Shown here: in pieces, positions 39,136 through 47,049 of the stretch
How the letters are laid out: every line of letters starts with the position of its first letter
How positions within the stretch are numbered: the first letter of the stretch is position 1
NCBI RefSeq assembly: GCF_022829445.1
Contig: NZ_JAKSXY010000083.1
Coordinates: forward strand, 1 to 64,000
Origin: Methylobacterium sp. J-068
Lineage (GTDB): Bacteria; Pseudomonadota; Alphaproteobacteria; Rhizobiales; Beijerinckiaceae
Direction of reading: 5' to 3'
Length of the DNA: 64,000 bases
Notes under the pieces: generated by a model
Told to the model about the DNA's origin: nothing
What the model saw: only the letters and a program-made list of their open reading frames with translations
The model's database searches: none
Made by a program: the position numbers and the translations under genes

Positions 39136-40194
39136 TCAGGGGCCGGCCGGCGCGCCGCGCGCGATCCATTTCGCCAGGACGGGGCCGGTCACCAGCACCA
39201 CGAAGAGCCGCAGCGTCTGCACGGCGAGGACGAAGGAGACGTCGACCTTCGAGCCGACCGCGATGATCGCCACCGAATCGAGGCCGCCGGGGCTGGTGGC
39301 GAGGTAGGCGGTGAGGAAGTCGATGGGGAGCAGGAAGGTCAGCCCGTAGGCCCAGCCGCCGCAGAGCGCGATGACGCCGAGCGTGGCCACGAGGATGCCG
39401 GGCAGCGCGCTGAAGGTCTCGCGCAGGGTCTCGCGCCGGAAGCGCAGGCCGACATACCAGCCGATGGTGGCGTAGGCGAGGTCGAGGATCGGCATCGGCA
39501 GCGCCATCGAGACGAGGCCGGAGGCGTGGAGCGCCGCGCCGAGCAGCATCGGACCGGTCAGCGCGAAGGCGGGCAGGCGCAGCAGTTTCGCCAGCGATGC
39601 GCCGCTGGCGGCCACCGCGAGGGTCGCCAGCACGGCGAGGGGCGCGCCCGTCACGGCGGTGGGCGCCGAGGGGGCCGGGCCGGGACCGGAGACGTCCGTC
39701 AGCAGGCGGGCCATCACCGAGGCCGAGAGCACCACCGCGACGACCCGCACGTATTGCATGAAGGCGACGAGGCGCGGATCGGCACCGTATTCCTCCGACA
39801 TCGCCACCATGGCGGCGGCCCCGCCGGGGGACGAGCCCCAGGCGGCGGTGGTGCCGGGCAGGATGCGCAGCCGGGTCAGGATCCAGCCGACCGCGCCGCC
39901 CACCATGACGGTGACGAGGACGACGGCCAGGATCAGGACGCCGTCATCCACCACCGTGGCGACGATCTCGCCCGTGACCGTGTGGGCGACGAGGCAGCCG
40001 ATCATCGCCTGCGCCGCCTGGAAGCCGAGCTTCGGCACCGACAGGTTCGCCCCGCCGACGCCGAAGGCGATCGCCGCCACCATCGGTCCCAGCAGGAGGG
40101 CAGCCGGAAAATGCCCCCGGTGGAGGCCGTAGGCGAGGAGTCCGGAGGCCGCGAGGAGCGCCGCCCAACGGCCGAGGAATCGCAGGTCGAGCAC
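39136..40194 (-). CDS. AbrB-family (ammonia monooxygenase-like) membrane permease
   Basis: A 352-residue polytopic membrane protein of the AbrB/COG3180 family, with about ten hydrophobic segments in two similar halves. Motifs LLLGPMVAAIAFGVGG, QAMIGCLVAHTVTG, GSSPGGAAAMVAMSEEYGAD and the second-half LAYATIGWYVGLRFRR are typical. Members are annotated as transporters or regulators of unclear substrate; the older 'ammonia monooxygenase' label is not supported. GTG 40194 is chosen; a GTG at 40269 that overlaps the oxyR stop (GTGA) would add 25 non-membrane residues and would couple it to oxyR. dgkA follows one base after. Confidence 0.78.
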   Translation of the reverse strand: MLDLRFLGRWAALLAASGLLAYGLHRGHFPAALLLGPMVAAIAFGVGGANLSVPKLGFQAAQAMIGCLVAHTVTGEIVATVVDDGVLILAVVLVTVMVGGAVGWILTRLRILPGTTAAWGSSPGGAAAMVAMSEEYGADPRLVAFMQYVRVVAVVLSASVMARLLTDVSGPGPAPSAPTAVTGAPLAVLATLAVAASGASLAKLLRLPAFALTGPMLLGAALHASGLVSMALPMPILDLAYATIGWYVGLRFRRETLRETFSALPGILVATLGVIALCGGWAYGLTFLLPIDFLTAYLATSPGGLDSVAIIAVGSKVDVSFVLAVQTLRLFVVLVTGPVLAKWIARGAPAGP

Positions 40195-40265
40195 GGGAAT
40201 GCCGAAGGATTGGGTCCGGGCAGGAACGCCCGCCGGCCGGGCGCTACACCGGATCTGCCACGCTG

Positions 40266-41201
40266 TCACGGCGCGCGCGGCATGCCGTCGTCGCGGCAGG
40301 CCGTGGTGCTGGCGGGCGCATGCGCGCGGAAGAAGGCGGCCAGATGCGCGAGGCCGTCGGCGCGCGGGTCGCTGGTGCGCCAGGCCAGCGCGACGGTGCG
40401 GCCCGGCCCGTCGACGTCGAAGCTGCGCGTCACCGTCAGGCCGCTCGGGTCGGGGCCGGAGGGAACCGCCAGCGCCGGCAGCAGGGTGTAGCCGGCGCCC
40501 GCCGCCACCATCGAGCGCAGGGTCTCCAGGCTGGTGGCGTGGCGCCCGGCCGCCGAGCCGGCGCCGCAGGCCGCCACCGTCTGGTCGCGCAGGCAATTGC
40601 CCTCGTCGAGGAGGAGCAGGTCCGGCCCGGCGATGTCGGTGGCGCGCAGCGCGCCGCCACGCGCCAGGGGGTGCTCGGCCGGGCAGGCGAGCTGGAACGG
40701 CTCGACGAAGAGGGGCGAGACCGTAAGCCCCGAGGCCGGCACCGGCAGGGAGACGAGGGCGGCATCGATGCGGCCGTTGCGCAGGCCCTCCAGGATCTCC
40801 GCCGTCCGCGCCTCGCTGAGTGCCAGGGCGAGGAGCGGAAATTCCTGCCGCAGCGTGCGCAGGATTAGCGGGAACAGGTAGGGCCCCAGCGTCTGGATCG
40901 CGGCCAGCACGAGGCGCCCGGTGAGCGGCGCGCCGCGCCCTTCGCTCGCCAGGACCAGGAGGCGCTGCGCCTCGGCCATCACGATGCGGGCCTGCCGCAC
41001 GATGGTCTGCCCGGCCGGCGTCAGCATCACCCGGCGGTTGCCGCGCTCGAACAGCGTGATGCCGAGCAACTCTTCGAGCTTGCGGACCTGCACGCTCAGG
41101 GTCGGCTGGCTCACGTTGCAGCGCTCGGCGGCCCGCCCGAAATGCATCTCCTCGGCGACCGCGACCACGTATTCGAGGTCACGCAGGGACAGGCCCGACA
41201 T
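40266..41201 (-). CDS. oxyR: Hydrogen peroxide-responsive LysR regulator OxyR
   Basis: A 311-residue LysR-type regulator: winged HTH at about 1-60 (DLEYVVAVAEEMHFGRAAER) and a periplasmic-binding-like effector domain at about 90-300. The redox pair is present as Cys203 and Cys212 in GNCLRDQTVAACG, with the same nine-residue spacing as Cys199/Cys208 of E. coli OxyR. It is therefore predicted to form the peroxide-induced disulfide. It is divergent from a catalase gene, with a matching palindrome between them. ATG 41201 (MSGLSL) is preferred; a second ATG at 41207 sits inside the palindrome. Confidence 0.93.
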   Translation of the reverse strand: MSGLSLRDLEYVVAVAEEMHFGRAAERCNVSQPTLSVQVRKLEELLGITLFERGNRRVMLTPAGQTIVRQARIVMAEAQRLLVLASEGRGAPLTGRLVLAAIQTLGPYLFPLILRTLRQEFPLLALALSEARTAEILEGLRNGRIDAALVSLPVPASGLTVSPLFVEPFQLACPAEHPLARGGALRATDIAGPDLLLLDEGNCLRDQTVAACGAGSAAGRHATSLETLRSMVAAGAGYTLLPALAVPSGPDPSGLTVTRSFDVDGPGRTVALAWRTSDPRADGLAHLAAFFRAHAPASTTACRDDGMPRAP

Positions 41202-41205
41202 GTTC

Positions 41206-41220
41206 ATAGGCTGTGCCTAT
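41206..41220. promoter_or_regulatory. OxyR-type palindrome ATAG-N7-CTAT at the oxyR start
   Basis: ATAGGCTGTGCCTAT (15 bases) is a perfect inverted repeat, ATAGGC/GCCTAT around TGT, and matches the OxyR consensus half-tetramer ATAG-N7-CTAT. It abuts the oxyR start (41201) and even contains part of the alternative ATG at 41207. The next expected half-site (seven bases further) is not conserved. Confidence 0.72.
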
Positions 41221-41365
41221 CATTCCGTTCGCCACGATGCATTAGCCAAATGGCCGGGCGCGGTTCATAAGGGCGTCTCAGAACCATTCCAAGGTCTGGA
41301 CCACTTCCGAAGCCTGGATGCGGCCAAAGCCGCGTCGGGCTTCATTACGAGCGAGAGAGCACCGC

Positions 41366-42955
41366 ATGAGCGATCAGCGCCCGATTCTGACGACCCGCCA
41401 GGGCCACCCGGTTCGCGACAACCAGAGCACCCGCACGGTCGGCGAGCGCGGCCCCGCGACCCTCGAGAACTACCAGTTCATCGAGAAGATCACCCATTTC
41501 GACCGCGAGCGAATCCCCGAGCGCGTGGTCCATGCCCGCGGCGCCGGCGCCCACGGCTACTTCGAGGCCTACGGCAAGATCGGCAACGAGCCGGCCTCCA
41601 AGTACACCCGTGCCCGCGTCCTCAACGAAACCGGCGTGAAGACGCCGATGTTCGTGCGCTTCTCCACCGTGGCGGGCGCCAAGGAGTCGCCTGAGACCGA
41701 GCGCGACCCGCGCGGCTTCGCGGTGAAGTTCAAGACCGTGGACGGCAACTGGGATCTGGTTGGCAACAACCTCAAGGTCTTCTTCATCCGCGACGCGATC
41801 AAGTTCCCCGACATGATCCATGCGTTCAAGCCGGACCCGGTGACGAACCGCCAGGAGGCGTGGCGCTTCTTCGACTTCGTGGCCCAGCACCCCGAAGCGA
41901 TCCACATGGTGACGCATCTGAAGTCCCCGTGGGGCATCCCGGCCAACTATCGCGAGATGGAAGGCTCGGGCGTCAACACCTACAAGCTCGTCAACGACCA
42001 GGGCGAGGCCGTGCTCTGCAAGTTCCACTGGGAGCCCAAGCAGGGCATCCGCAACCTGACCTCCGCGCAGGCCGCCGAGATCCAGGGCAGGGATGTCGGC
42101 CACGCCACGCGCGACCTCTATGACAACATCTCCAAGGGCAACTTCCCCGAGTGGGAGTTCTGCGTGCAGATCATGCCGGACGGCCCGAACGATCACCTGT
42201 CGTTCGATCCCCTCGACGACACCAAGCTGTGGCCGGTGGAGGACTTCCCGCTCCTGCCCGTGGGCCGCATGGTGCTCGACCGCGTGCCGGACAACTTCTT
42301 CGCGGAAGTCGAGCAGTCGGCCTTCGGCACGGGCGTGCTCGTGGACGGCATCGACTTCTCGGACGACAAGATGCTCCAGGGCCGGACGCTGTCCTACTCG
42401 GACACGCAGCGCTACCGCGTCGGCGCCAATTACCTGCAGCTGCCGATCAACGCGCCGCAGCCCGGCGTGAAGGTCTATTCGAACCAGCGCGACGGCCAGA
42501 TGACCTACGGCGTCGACGGCACGGGGCCGAACCGGCACATCAACTACGAGCCCTCGACCCTGGCCGAGGGCCTGCGCGAGGCGCCCAAGCCCGCCAAGGA
42601 CTACCACCAGCCCGTGAGCGGCAATCTCGGCCGCTACCAGACCTCGCGCACCGAGGACGACTACACCCAGGCCGGCGTGCGCTACCGCTCGTTCCAGGAT
42701 TGGGAGCGCGACGACCTGATCGCCAACCTCGTCGGCGACATGAAGCAGTGCCCGGAAGCCATCCAGCTGCGCATGGTCTGGCACTTCCTGCACGCGGACG
42801 AGGATTACGGCCGCCGCGTCGCCGAGGGTGCGGGCATCGACCTGGAGAAGGCGCGCGCCCTGCCGCCGCTCCCGGGCCGGGCGGCTCCGGGCAAGCGCCT
42901 CGTGGCCGAGACCTACACCGACGGCAGTCAGGCGCACAGCATCGCCGCCGAGTAA
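41366..42955 (+). CDS. Catalase (monofunctional haem, OxyR-linked)
   Basis: A 529-residue haem catalase. The distal histidine is in [19 protein letters not shown], the distal asparagine in WDLVGNN, and the proximal-tyrosine region in [15 protein letters not shown]. It ends with a C-terminal extension of about 50 residues beyond the core. ATG 41366 is the family start ([15 protein letters not shown]). It is divergent from oxyR, with 164 bases between the two starts and an OxyR palindrome in that gap, so peroxide induction is expected. It is distinct from the second catalase at 56.6 kb. A strong terminator follows. Confidence 0.95.
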   Translation: MSDQRPILTTRQGHPVRDNQSTRTVGERGPATLENYQFIEKITHFDRERIPERVVHARGAGAHGYFEAYGKIGNEPASKYTRARVLNETGVKTPMFVRFSTVAGAKESPETERDPRGFAVKFKTVDGNWDLVGNNLKVFFIRDAIKFPDMIHAFKPDPVTNRQEAWRFFDFVAQHPEAIHMVTHLKSPWGIPANYREMEGSGVNTYKLVNDQGEAVLCKFHWEPKQGIRNLTSAQAAEIQGRDVGHATRDLYDNISKGNFPEWEFCVQIMPDGPNDHLSFDPLDDTKLWPVEDFPLLPVGRMVLDRVPDNFFAEVEQSAFGTGVLVDGIDFSDDKMLQGRTLSYSDTQRYRVGANYLQLPINAPQPGVKVYSNQRDGQMTYGVDGTGPNRHINYEPSTLAEGLREAPKPAKDYHQPVSGNLGRYQTSRTEDDYTQAGVRYRSFQDWERDDLIANLVGDMKQCPEAIQLRMVWHFLHADEDYGRRVAEGAGIDLEKARALPPLPGRAAPGKRLVAETYTDGSQAHSIAAE

Positions 42956-42986
42956 GGCTCCGCCGGCTCCCTGAGCTTTGAAACCG

Positions 42987-43024
42987 AGCCCCGCAGGATC
43001 GATGATCCTGCGGGGCTTTTTTTT
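42987..43024 (+). terminator. Rho-independent terminator after the catalase
   Basis: AGCCCCGCAGGATC pairs perfectly with GATCCTGCGGGGCT around a GAT loop (14-bp stem), followed directly by a run of eight T. This is the cleanest intrinsic terminator in the window. Confidence 0.93.
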
Positions 43025-43138
43025 CGTTCGGTATCTTTTCCAGATGGATCGCTCGGGACATGGTCCGGGTCCGCTCGCTCGGACAGCAGAGCGTATGCCT
43101 ATGCCGCGGCGCTGCTCGAAAGAGCGATGTCGGCACCC

Positions 43139-43253
43139 CGTCATCCTGATTCCGCATGGCGGAACCCAGGATCCAGAAACGCAGGGGGTGCGGAATTTTA
43201 CGCTGTTGGCGATTCTGGTTTCCGGTCTCGCCTGTGGCGAACCGAAATGACCG
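43139..43253. repeat. Candidate dispersed intergenic repeat
   Basis: The gap 43025-43409 holds no convincing gene. Within it, a stretch beginning CGTCATCCTGATTCCGC and ending CGAAATGACC has loosely inverted ends (GTCAT / ATGAC) and an internal TTCCGC-ATG-GCGGAA palindrome at 43151-43165. This resembles the roughly 100-bp extragenic repeats of Rhizobiales. An open frame across it has no recognisable product. Confidence 0.4.
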
Positions 43254-43321
43254 GGTAAAACCACCGCAGATCGCCTTGCCGTTCAGAGGATCGCGCCTGC
43301 GGTATCCGAGGTGGCCCATCG

Positions 43322-43357
43322 GTAAACAAAAAGCCCACCCGGTTTCCCGGATGGGCT
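43322..43357 (-). terminator. Terminator of rplS (reverse strand)
   Basis: On the reverse strand AGCCCATCCGG pairs with CCGGGTGGGCT around a GAAA loop, followed by TTTTTGTTT. The single non-Watson-Crick pair is a U-G wobble only on the reverse strand, so it acts for rplS, whose stop is 53 bases upstream. Confidence 0.88.
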
Positions 43358-43409
43358 CGATCGACCGGACGTCTCGGGCGCGGCGGACCGCGCCCGAACC
43401 TCCAAAAAA

Positions 43410-43865
43410 TTACTCGGCGGCGGTCTTCGCGGCGCTCTTGGCGGCCTTCTCGGCCTTGCGGGCGTCCTTGTTCGCCTTCGAGGCATCGGCCTTGGCGGCC
43501 TTCTCGGCAGGGCGGTCGGCGCGCTCGACGATGCGGGCGGACTTACCGCGACGGTCGCGCAGGTAGTACAGCTTGGCGCGGCGCACCTTGCCGCGGCGGA
43601 CCACGGCGATCGAATCGATCAGCGGCGAGTAGAGCGGGAACACGCGCTCGACGCCCTCGCCGTAGGAGATCTTGCGGACGGTGAAGCTCTCGTTGAGGCC
43701 GCCGCCGGAGCGGCCGATGCAGACGCCCTCGTAGGCCTGCACGCGGGTGCGCTCGCCTTCCTTCACCTTCACGTTCACCGTCACGGTGTCGCCGGGCTGG
43801 AAATCGGGGATGGTCTTGCCGAGCGCAGCGATCTGCTCCTGCTCGAGCTGCTGGATGATGTTCAT
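43410..43865 (-). CDS. rplS: 50S ribosomal protein L19
   Basis: L19 lies at the subunit interface. The product is 151 residues: conserved part about 1-115 ([78 protein letters not shown]) plus an Ala/Lys-rich tail. Normally it follows trmD; here it stands alone with its own structured leader and its own terminator, 16.5 kb from trmD. Confidence 0.96.
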   Translation of the reverse strand: MNIIQQLEQEQIAALGKTIPDFQPGDTVTVNVKVKEGERTRVQAYEGVCIGRSGGGLNESFTVRKISYGEGVERVFPLYSPLIDSIAVVRRGKVRRAKLYYLRDRRGKSARIVERADRPAEKAAKADASKANKDARKAEKAAKSAAKTAAE

Positions 43866-43893
43866 GGTTCATATCCTGCCGGTGCGCGCCCGT

Positions 43894-43974
43894 GATCCCC
43901 GGATGGGATCGCGTGCGTCAGGATTTCGGCATCCTGTTTTGAGTTGAGGCGGGCCTTACACGAGGTGTGCCCGC
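43894..43974 (-). ncRNA. Structured 5' leader of rplS (three consecutive hairpins)
   Basis: Upstream of rplS, on the reverse strand, three stems occur in a row: GCGGGC/GCCCGC enclosing ACAC-GAG-GTGT with a three-base bulge (43949-43974), CAGGAT/ATCCTG (43919-43936) and GATCCC/GGGATC (43894-43910). All arms are perfect. Ribosomal-protein leaders often fold for autoregulation; this assignment is inference from the stems only. Confidence 0.45.
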
Positions 43975-44134
43975 TTGTCCAACAGCGTCGGACGAACGGT
44001 CCGCGCAGGCGGCGCACAGGCGGCGCAGTTGAGAAAATCACCGGCGCGGTCCACATGAAGAGCGGCGACGGGGCGTTCCGGCGCCATTCCCGGCCGGCCT
44101 TGAACCGGCGCAGCGGACGAGGATTCATCCCACC

Positions 44135-44701
44135 ATGTTCATCCAGACCGAAGCCACCCCAAACCCCGCCACCCTGAAGTTCCTGCCCGGCCGCGTGGTG
44201 CTGACCGAAGGCACCTTCGAGGCGCGCGACGCCGAGGCCGCCGCCCGCTCGCCGCTCGCGAGCCGCCTGTTCGACGTCGCGGGCGTCTCCGGCGTCTATC
44301 TCGGGCACGACTTCATCTCCGTCACCAAGGCGGAGGACGACAACCTCTGGCCGCAGGTGAAGCCGGCGGTCCTCGGCGCGATCATGGAGCATTTCCAGTC
44401 CGGCGCCCCCGTGCTGGCCGAGGGCCACGTCGCGGGCAGCGAGGATGCGGAGGAGTTCTTCGACCCGGCCGACATCGAGACGGTCGAGACGATCAAGGAT
44501 CTGCTGGAGACCCGCGTGCGCCCCGCCGTGGCGGGCGATGGCGGCGACATCACCTTCCGGGGTTACAAGGAGGGCGTGGTCTACCTGGAGATGAAGGGCG
44601 CCTGTTCCGGCTGCCCGTCCTCCACCGCCACCCTGCGCCACGGCGTGCAGAACCTGTTCCGCCACTTCCTGCCCGAGATCCGCGAAGTCCAAGCCATCTG
44701 A
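44135..44701 (+). CDS. Nfu-type iron-sulfur cluster scaffold/carrier
   Basis: A 188-residue NifU-like protein. The N-terminal Nfu_N domain (MFIQTEATPNPATLKFLPGR, about 1-90) is followed by the C-terminal NifU domain (about 105-185) with the cluster-binding CxxC in MKGACSGCPSSTATL. It binds or delivers a 4Fe-4S cluster to apoproteins; MiaB, a two-cluster enzyme at 47 kb, is a possible client by proximity only. The stop codon lies inside a 14-bp tandem repeat. Its terminator is at 44812. Confidence 0.93.
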   Translation: MFIQTEATPNPATLKFLPGRVVLTEGTFEARDAEAAARSPLASRLFDVAGVSGVYLGHDFISVTKAEDDNLWPQVKPAVLGAIMEHFQSGAPVLAEGHVAGSEDAEEFFDPADIETVETIKDLLETRVRPAVAGDGGDITFRGYKEGVVYLEMKGACSGCPSSTATLRHGVQNLFRHFLPEIREVQAI

Positions 44702-44748
44702 ACATCGCCATCTGAGCATCGCCCTCTGAGCATCGCGATCCGAGCCTT
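44693..44748 (+). repeat. 14-bp tandem repeat spanning the nfu stop codon
   Basis: Four consecutive 14-base units: GCCATCTGAACATC, GCCATCTGAGCATC, GCCCTCTGAGCATC and a diverged GCGATCCGAGCCTT. The first unit contains the Ala-Ile-stop end of the nfu gene, so later units look like copies of the gene's 3' end. Confidence 0.75.
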
Positions 44749-44811
44749 CGGCACCGAAGGCCTGGCTCTTGACGCAATCTCGCAACAGGGGCGCCCGAAT
44801 TTCTCCACGAT

Positions 44812-44843
44812 GGCCGCTCCGCCCTGACGGAGCGGCCGTTTTT
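44812..44843 (+). terminator. Rho-independent terminator after nfu
   Basis: GGCCGCTCCG pairs perfectly with CGGAGCGGCC around CCCTGA (10-bp stem, 44812-44837), followed by GTTTTTG. It separates nfu from tsaB. Confidence 0.85.
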
Positions 44844-44911
44844 GTCCTAGGCTGGCACTTTCCCCCGGGGAGCCTCGCGCCTCGGGGCGTGTGGCACGAT
44901 CGGGAGTGACG

Positions 44912-45589
44912 TTGCGTATTCTCGCCATCGACACGGCGCTCGACGCCTGTTCCGTCTGCATCGCCTCAGACACCACCGACGATCTCCTCGCCCATGAGTC
45001 GATGATCCTCGGGCGCGGCCATGCCGAGGCGCTTCTGCCGATGATCGAGCGGGTGGTGTCGCGCTTCACCGGCGGTTTCGAGGCGCTGGACCGCGTCGCC
45101 GTCACCGTCGGCCCCGGAAGCTATACGGGCCTGCGCGTCGGCCTCTCGGCGGCCCGCGCCATCGGGCTGGCCACCGGCATTCCGGTGGTGGGCGTCACCA
45201 CCCTCTCGGCCCTGCTCGCGCCGCTGCTGGCGCTGAACGGCGAGGGTCTGATCGTCGCCGCCATCGATGCGCGCCACGGCTCGGTCTATCTCCAGGCCAT
45301 GAGCATGACGGACGGCATCGTGGTGCCACCGAGCCACGTGCCGGCGGAGGAGGCCGCCGCGATGCTCGACGGCACGGTGACCCTGGTCGGCTCCGGCGCG
45401 CCGATGATCGCCGCCGCCGCCAAGGCGCGCGGGCTGCACACCGAGATCGCCGGAACCGGAGCCGCCGAAATCGCCTGGATCGCGTCGCTGGGCATGCTCG
45501 CGGACCCGGCCCAGGCCCTCGCCCGTCCCCTCTACCTGCGCGGCCCCGACGCCCGGCCGCAGGATCATGCGAGGCTCGCCCGCCGATGA
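44912..45589 (+). CDS. tsaB: tRNA threonylcarbamoyladenosine synthesis protein TsaB
   Basis: TsaB is the scaffold/activator of TsaD in making t6A37 on ANN-decoding tRNAs. The product is 225 residues with an ASKHA fold: RILAIDTALDACSVCI, LLPMIERVVSRF, AVTVGPGSYTGLRVGLSAAR and a shorter C-terminal half. The start is taken as TTG 44912, because GGGAG lies five bases upstream and the protein then begins LRILAIDTAL as in the family; GTG at 44906 or 44891 are alternatives. The stop overlaps the rimI start (ATGA). Confidence 0.9.
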   Translation: MRILAIDTALDACSVCIASDTTDDLLAHESMILGRGHAEALLPMIERVVSRFTGGFEALDRVAVTVGPGSYTGLRVGLSAARAIGLATGIPVVGVTTLSALLAPLLALNGEGLIVAAIDARHGSVYLQAMSMTDGIVVPPSHVPAEEAAAMLDGTVTLVGSGAPMIAAAAKARGLHTEIAGTGAAEIAWIASLGMLADPAQALARPLYLRGPDARPQDHARLARR

Positions 45590-46107
45590 CCCGTCCGCTG
45601 ACGCCGTTCTGGCCGCTCGAGGTCTGGTCCGCCTGGTGGGAGGCGTGGGGCACCGCGCCCTACGTCACGCCGCTGCGTGATTCGGGGCAGGCGCGGGCGC
45701 TCGCCCGCATCCACGCCACCGCCTTCGCCCGCTCCTGGGACGCGCACGAATTCGAGCGCATGCTGTGCGAGCGCTCCACCGAGGCGCATGCCCTGTGGAA
45801 GAACGGCGCGATCCAGGGCTTCGTGCTCTCCCGCAAGGCCGCGGACGAGGCCGAGATTCTCACCGTGGTGCTGGCGCCCGGCGTGCGCGGGGGCGGCCTC
45901 TCGCACAAGCTCGTGGGCGCCCATCTCGAACACCTGGCCCAGGCGGGCATCCGCAATGTCCACCTCGAGGTCGACGAGGGCAACGCGCCCGCGCAGAAGC
46001 TCTATGCCCGCCACGGCTTCCGGCGGGTGGGCGAGCGCACGGGCTACTACACCCGCGCGGATGGGAGCCGCGCGACGGCGCTGACAATGACGGCGGTGCT
46101 GGCGTGA
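45586..46107 (+). CDS. rimI: Ribosomal protein S18-alanine N-acetyltransferase (RimI-like)
   Basis: A 173-residue GNAT acetyltransferase. The core motif for acetyl-CoA is VLAPGVRGGGLSHKLVGAHLEHL, with LEVDEGNAPAQKLYARHGFRRVGERTGYY typical of RimI. An N-terminal region of about 35 residues with several Trp precedes the GNAT fold. It overlaps the tsaB stop, the conserved tsaB-rimI pair of alphaproteobacteria. A specific role on S18 is inferred from family and context. Confidence 0.88.
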   Translation: MTRPLTPFWPLEVWSAWWEAWGTAPYVTPLRDSGQARALARIHATAFARSWDAHEFERMLCERSTEAHALWKNGAIQGFVLSRKAADEAEILTVVLAPGVRGGGLSHKLVGAHLEHLAQAGIRNVHLEVDEGNAPAQKLYARHGFRRVGERTGYYTRADGSRATALTMTAVLA

Positions 46108-46134
46108 TCCGAAGCGGCGGCGCCTGATCCGGCG

Positions 46135-47019
46135 ATGACGCGCCTCGGGACGATCGCTCGCCTCATCCTCTGCGCCCTCGTGTTCCTCGCCGTGGTCGGG
46201 CCGCATCTGCTCAGCCTGCATTTCGGGCGCGGGCGGATCGCGGCGCGGATGCCGGTGGTCTTCCACCGCGCGTTCCTGTGGCTGTTCGGGCTCCGGGTCA
46301 CGCAGAGCGGCACGCCGCCCGGACCGGGCGAGCCCGCCCTGGTGCTGTCGAACCACGTCTCCTGGCTCGACATCCTCGTGCTCGGCTCGCTGCGGCCGCT
46401 CTCCTTCGTGGCGAAATCCGAGATCGCCGGCTGGCCGCTGGTCGGCACCCTGGCCCGCCTCCAGCGCACCGTCTTCATCGACCGGGCGCGCCGGGCCGAC
46501 ACCGCCAACGTCAACGCGGCGGTGGCCCGGCGCCTCGCGGGCGGCGACCTCATCGTGCTGTTCGCGGAAGGGACCACGGGCGACGGAACCCGTCTCCTGC
46601 CGTTCCGATCCTCGCTGGTGGGCGCCGCGCGCGCGGCCCTGGCGGGCGAGGGCGGGGGGCCGGACCGTATCCGCCTGCAACCGCTGGCCATCACCTATCC
46701 GCGCCGCAACGGCATGCCGCTCACCCGCGCCGATCGGCCGGAGGTCGCCTGGTACGGCGACATGGACCTCGCGCCGCACCTCGCCGCCTTCCTCGCCGGC
46801 GGCCCCCTCGACATTCACGTGGCGTGGGGCGCGCCGATCGCCTTCGAGGCCGGCACGGACCGCAAGCGCGCCACGGCCCTGGCCGAGGCGTCCGTGCGCG
46901 AGGCCGTCCAGCGCGGGACGACGGGACGTTCGCCGGCCGGGCCGGTCTGGTCGGGTCGTCCCCATGACACGGCGGGGCAGGGCGTATCGATGCCGGGTGC
47001 GGGGCTGACGGCCGGTTAG
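46135..47019 (+). CDS. 1-acylglycerol-3-phosphate acyltransferase (PlsC-like)
   Basis: A 294-residue membrane-associated acyltransferase. An N-terminal hydrophobic segment (LILCALVFLAVVGPHLLSL) precedes the PlsC domain. The catalytic HX4D is NHVSWLD at about residue 77, followed by FVAKSEIAGWPLVG and the substrate-binding FAEGTTGDGTRLLPF. It uses acyl-ACP or acyl-CoA to make phosphatidate or related lipids. The last 40 residues are low-complexity. It follows rimI by 27 bases and precedes miaB, a common alphaproteobacterial order. Confidence 0.88.
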   Translation: MTRLGTIARLILCALVFLAVVGPHLLSLHFGRGRIAARMPVVFHRAFLWLFGLRVTQSGTPPGPGEPALVLSNHVSWLDILVLGSLRPLSFVAKSEIAGWPLVGTLARLQRTVFIDRARRADTANVNAAVARRLAGGDLIVLFAEGTTGDGTRLLPFRSSLVGAARAALAGEGGGPDRIRLQPLAITYPRRNGMPLTRADRPEVAWYGDMDLAPHLAAFLAGGPLDIHVAWGAPIAFEAGTDRKRATALAEASVREAVQRGTTGRSPAGPVWSGRPHDTAGQGVSMPGAGLTAG

Positions 47020-47049
47020 GACCGCGCGACGGCGGCGGCGATCCGTGCT

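Noticed and set aside
42978..43250. 90-codon forward frame after the catalase
   Set aside because: It begins inside the catalase terminator and runs through a probable extragenic repeat; no domain or ribosome site.
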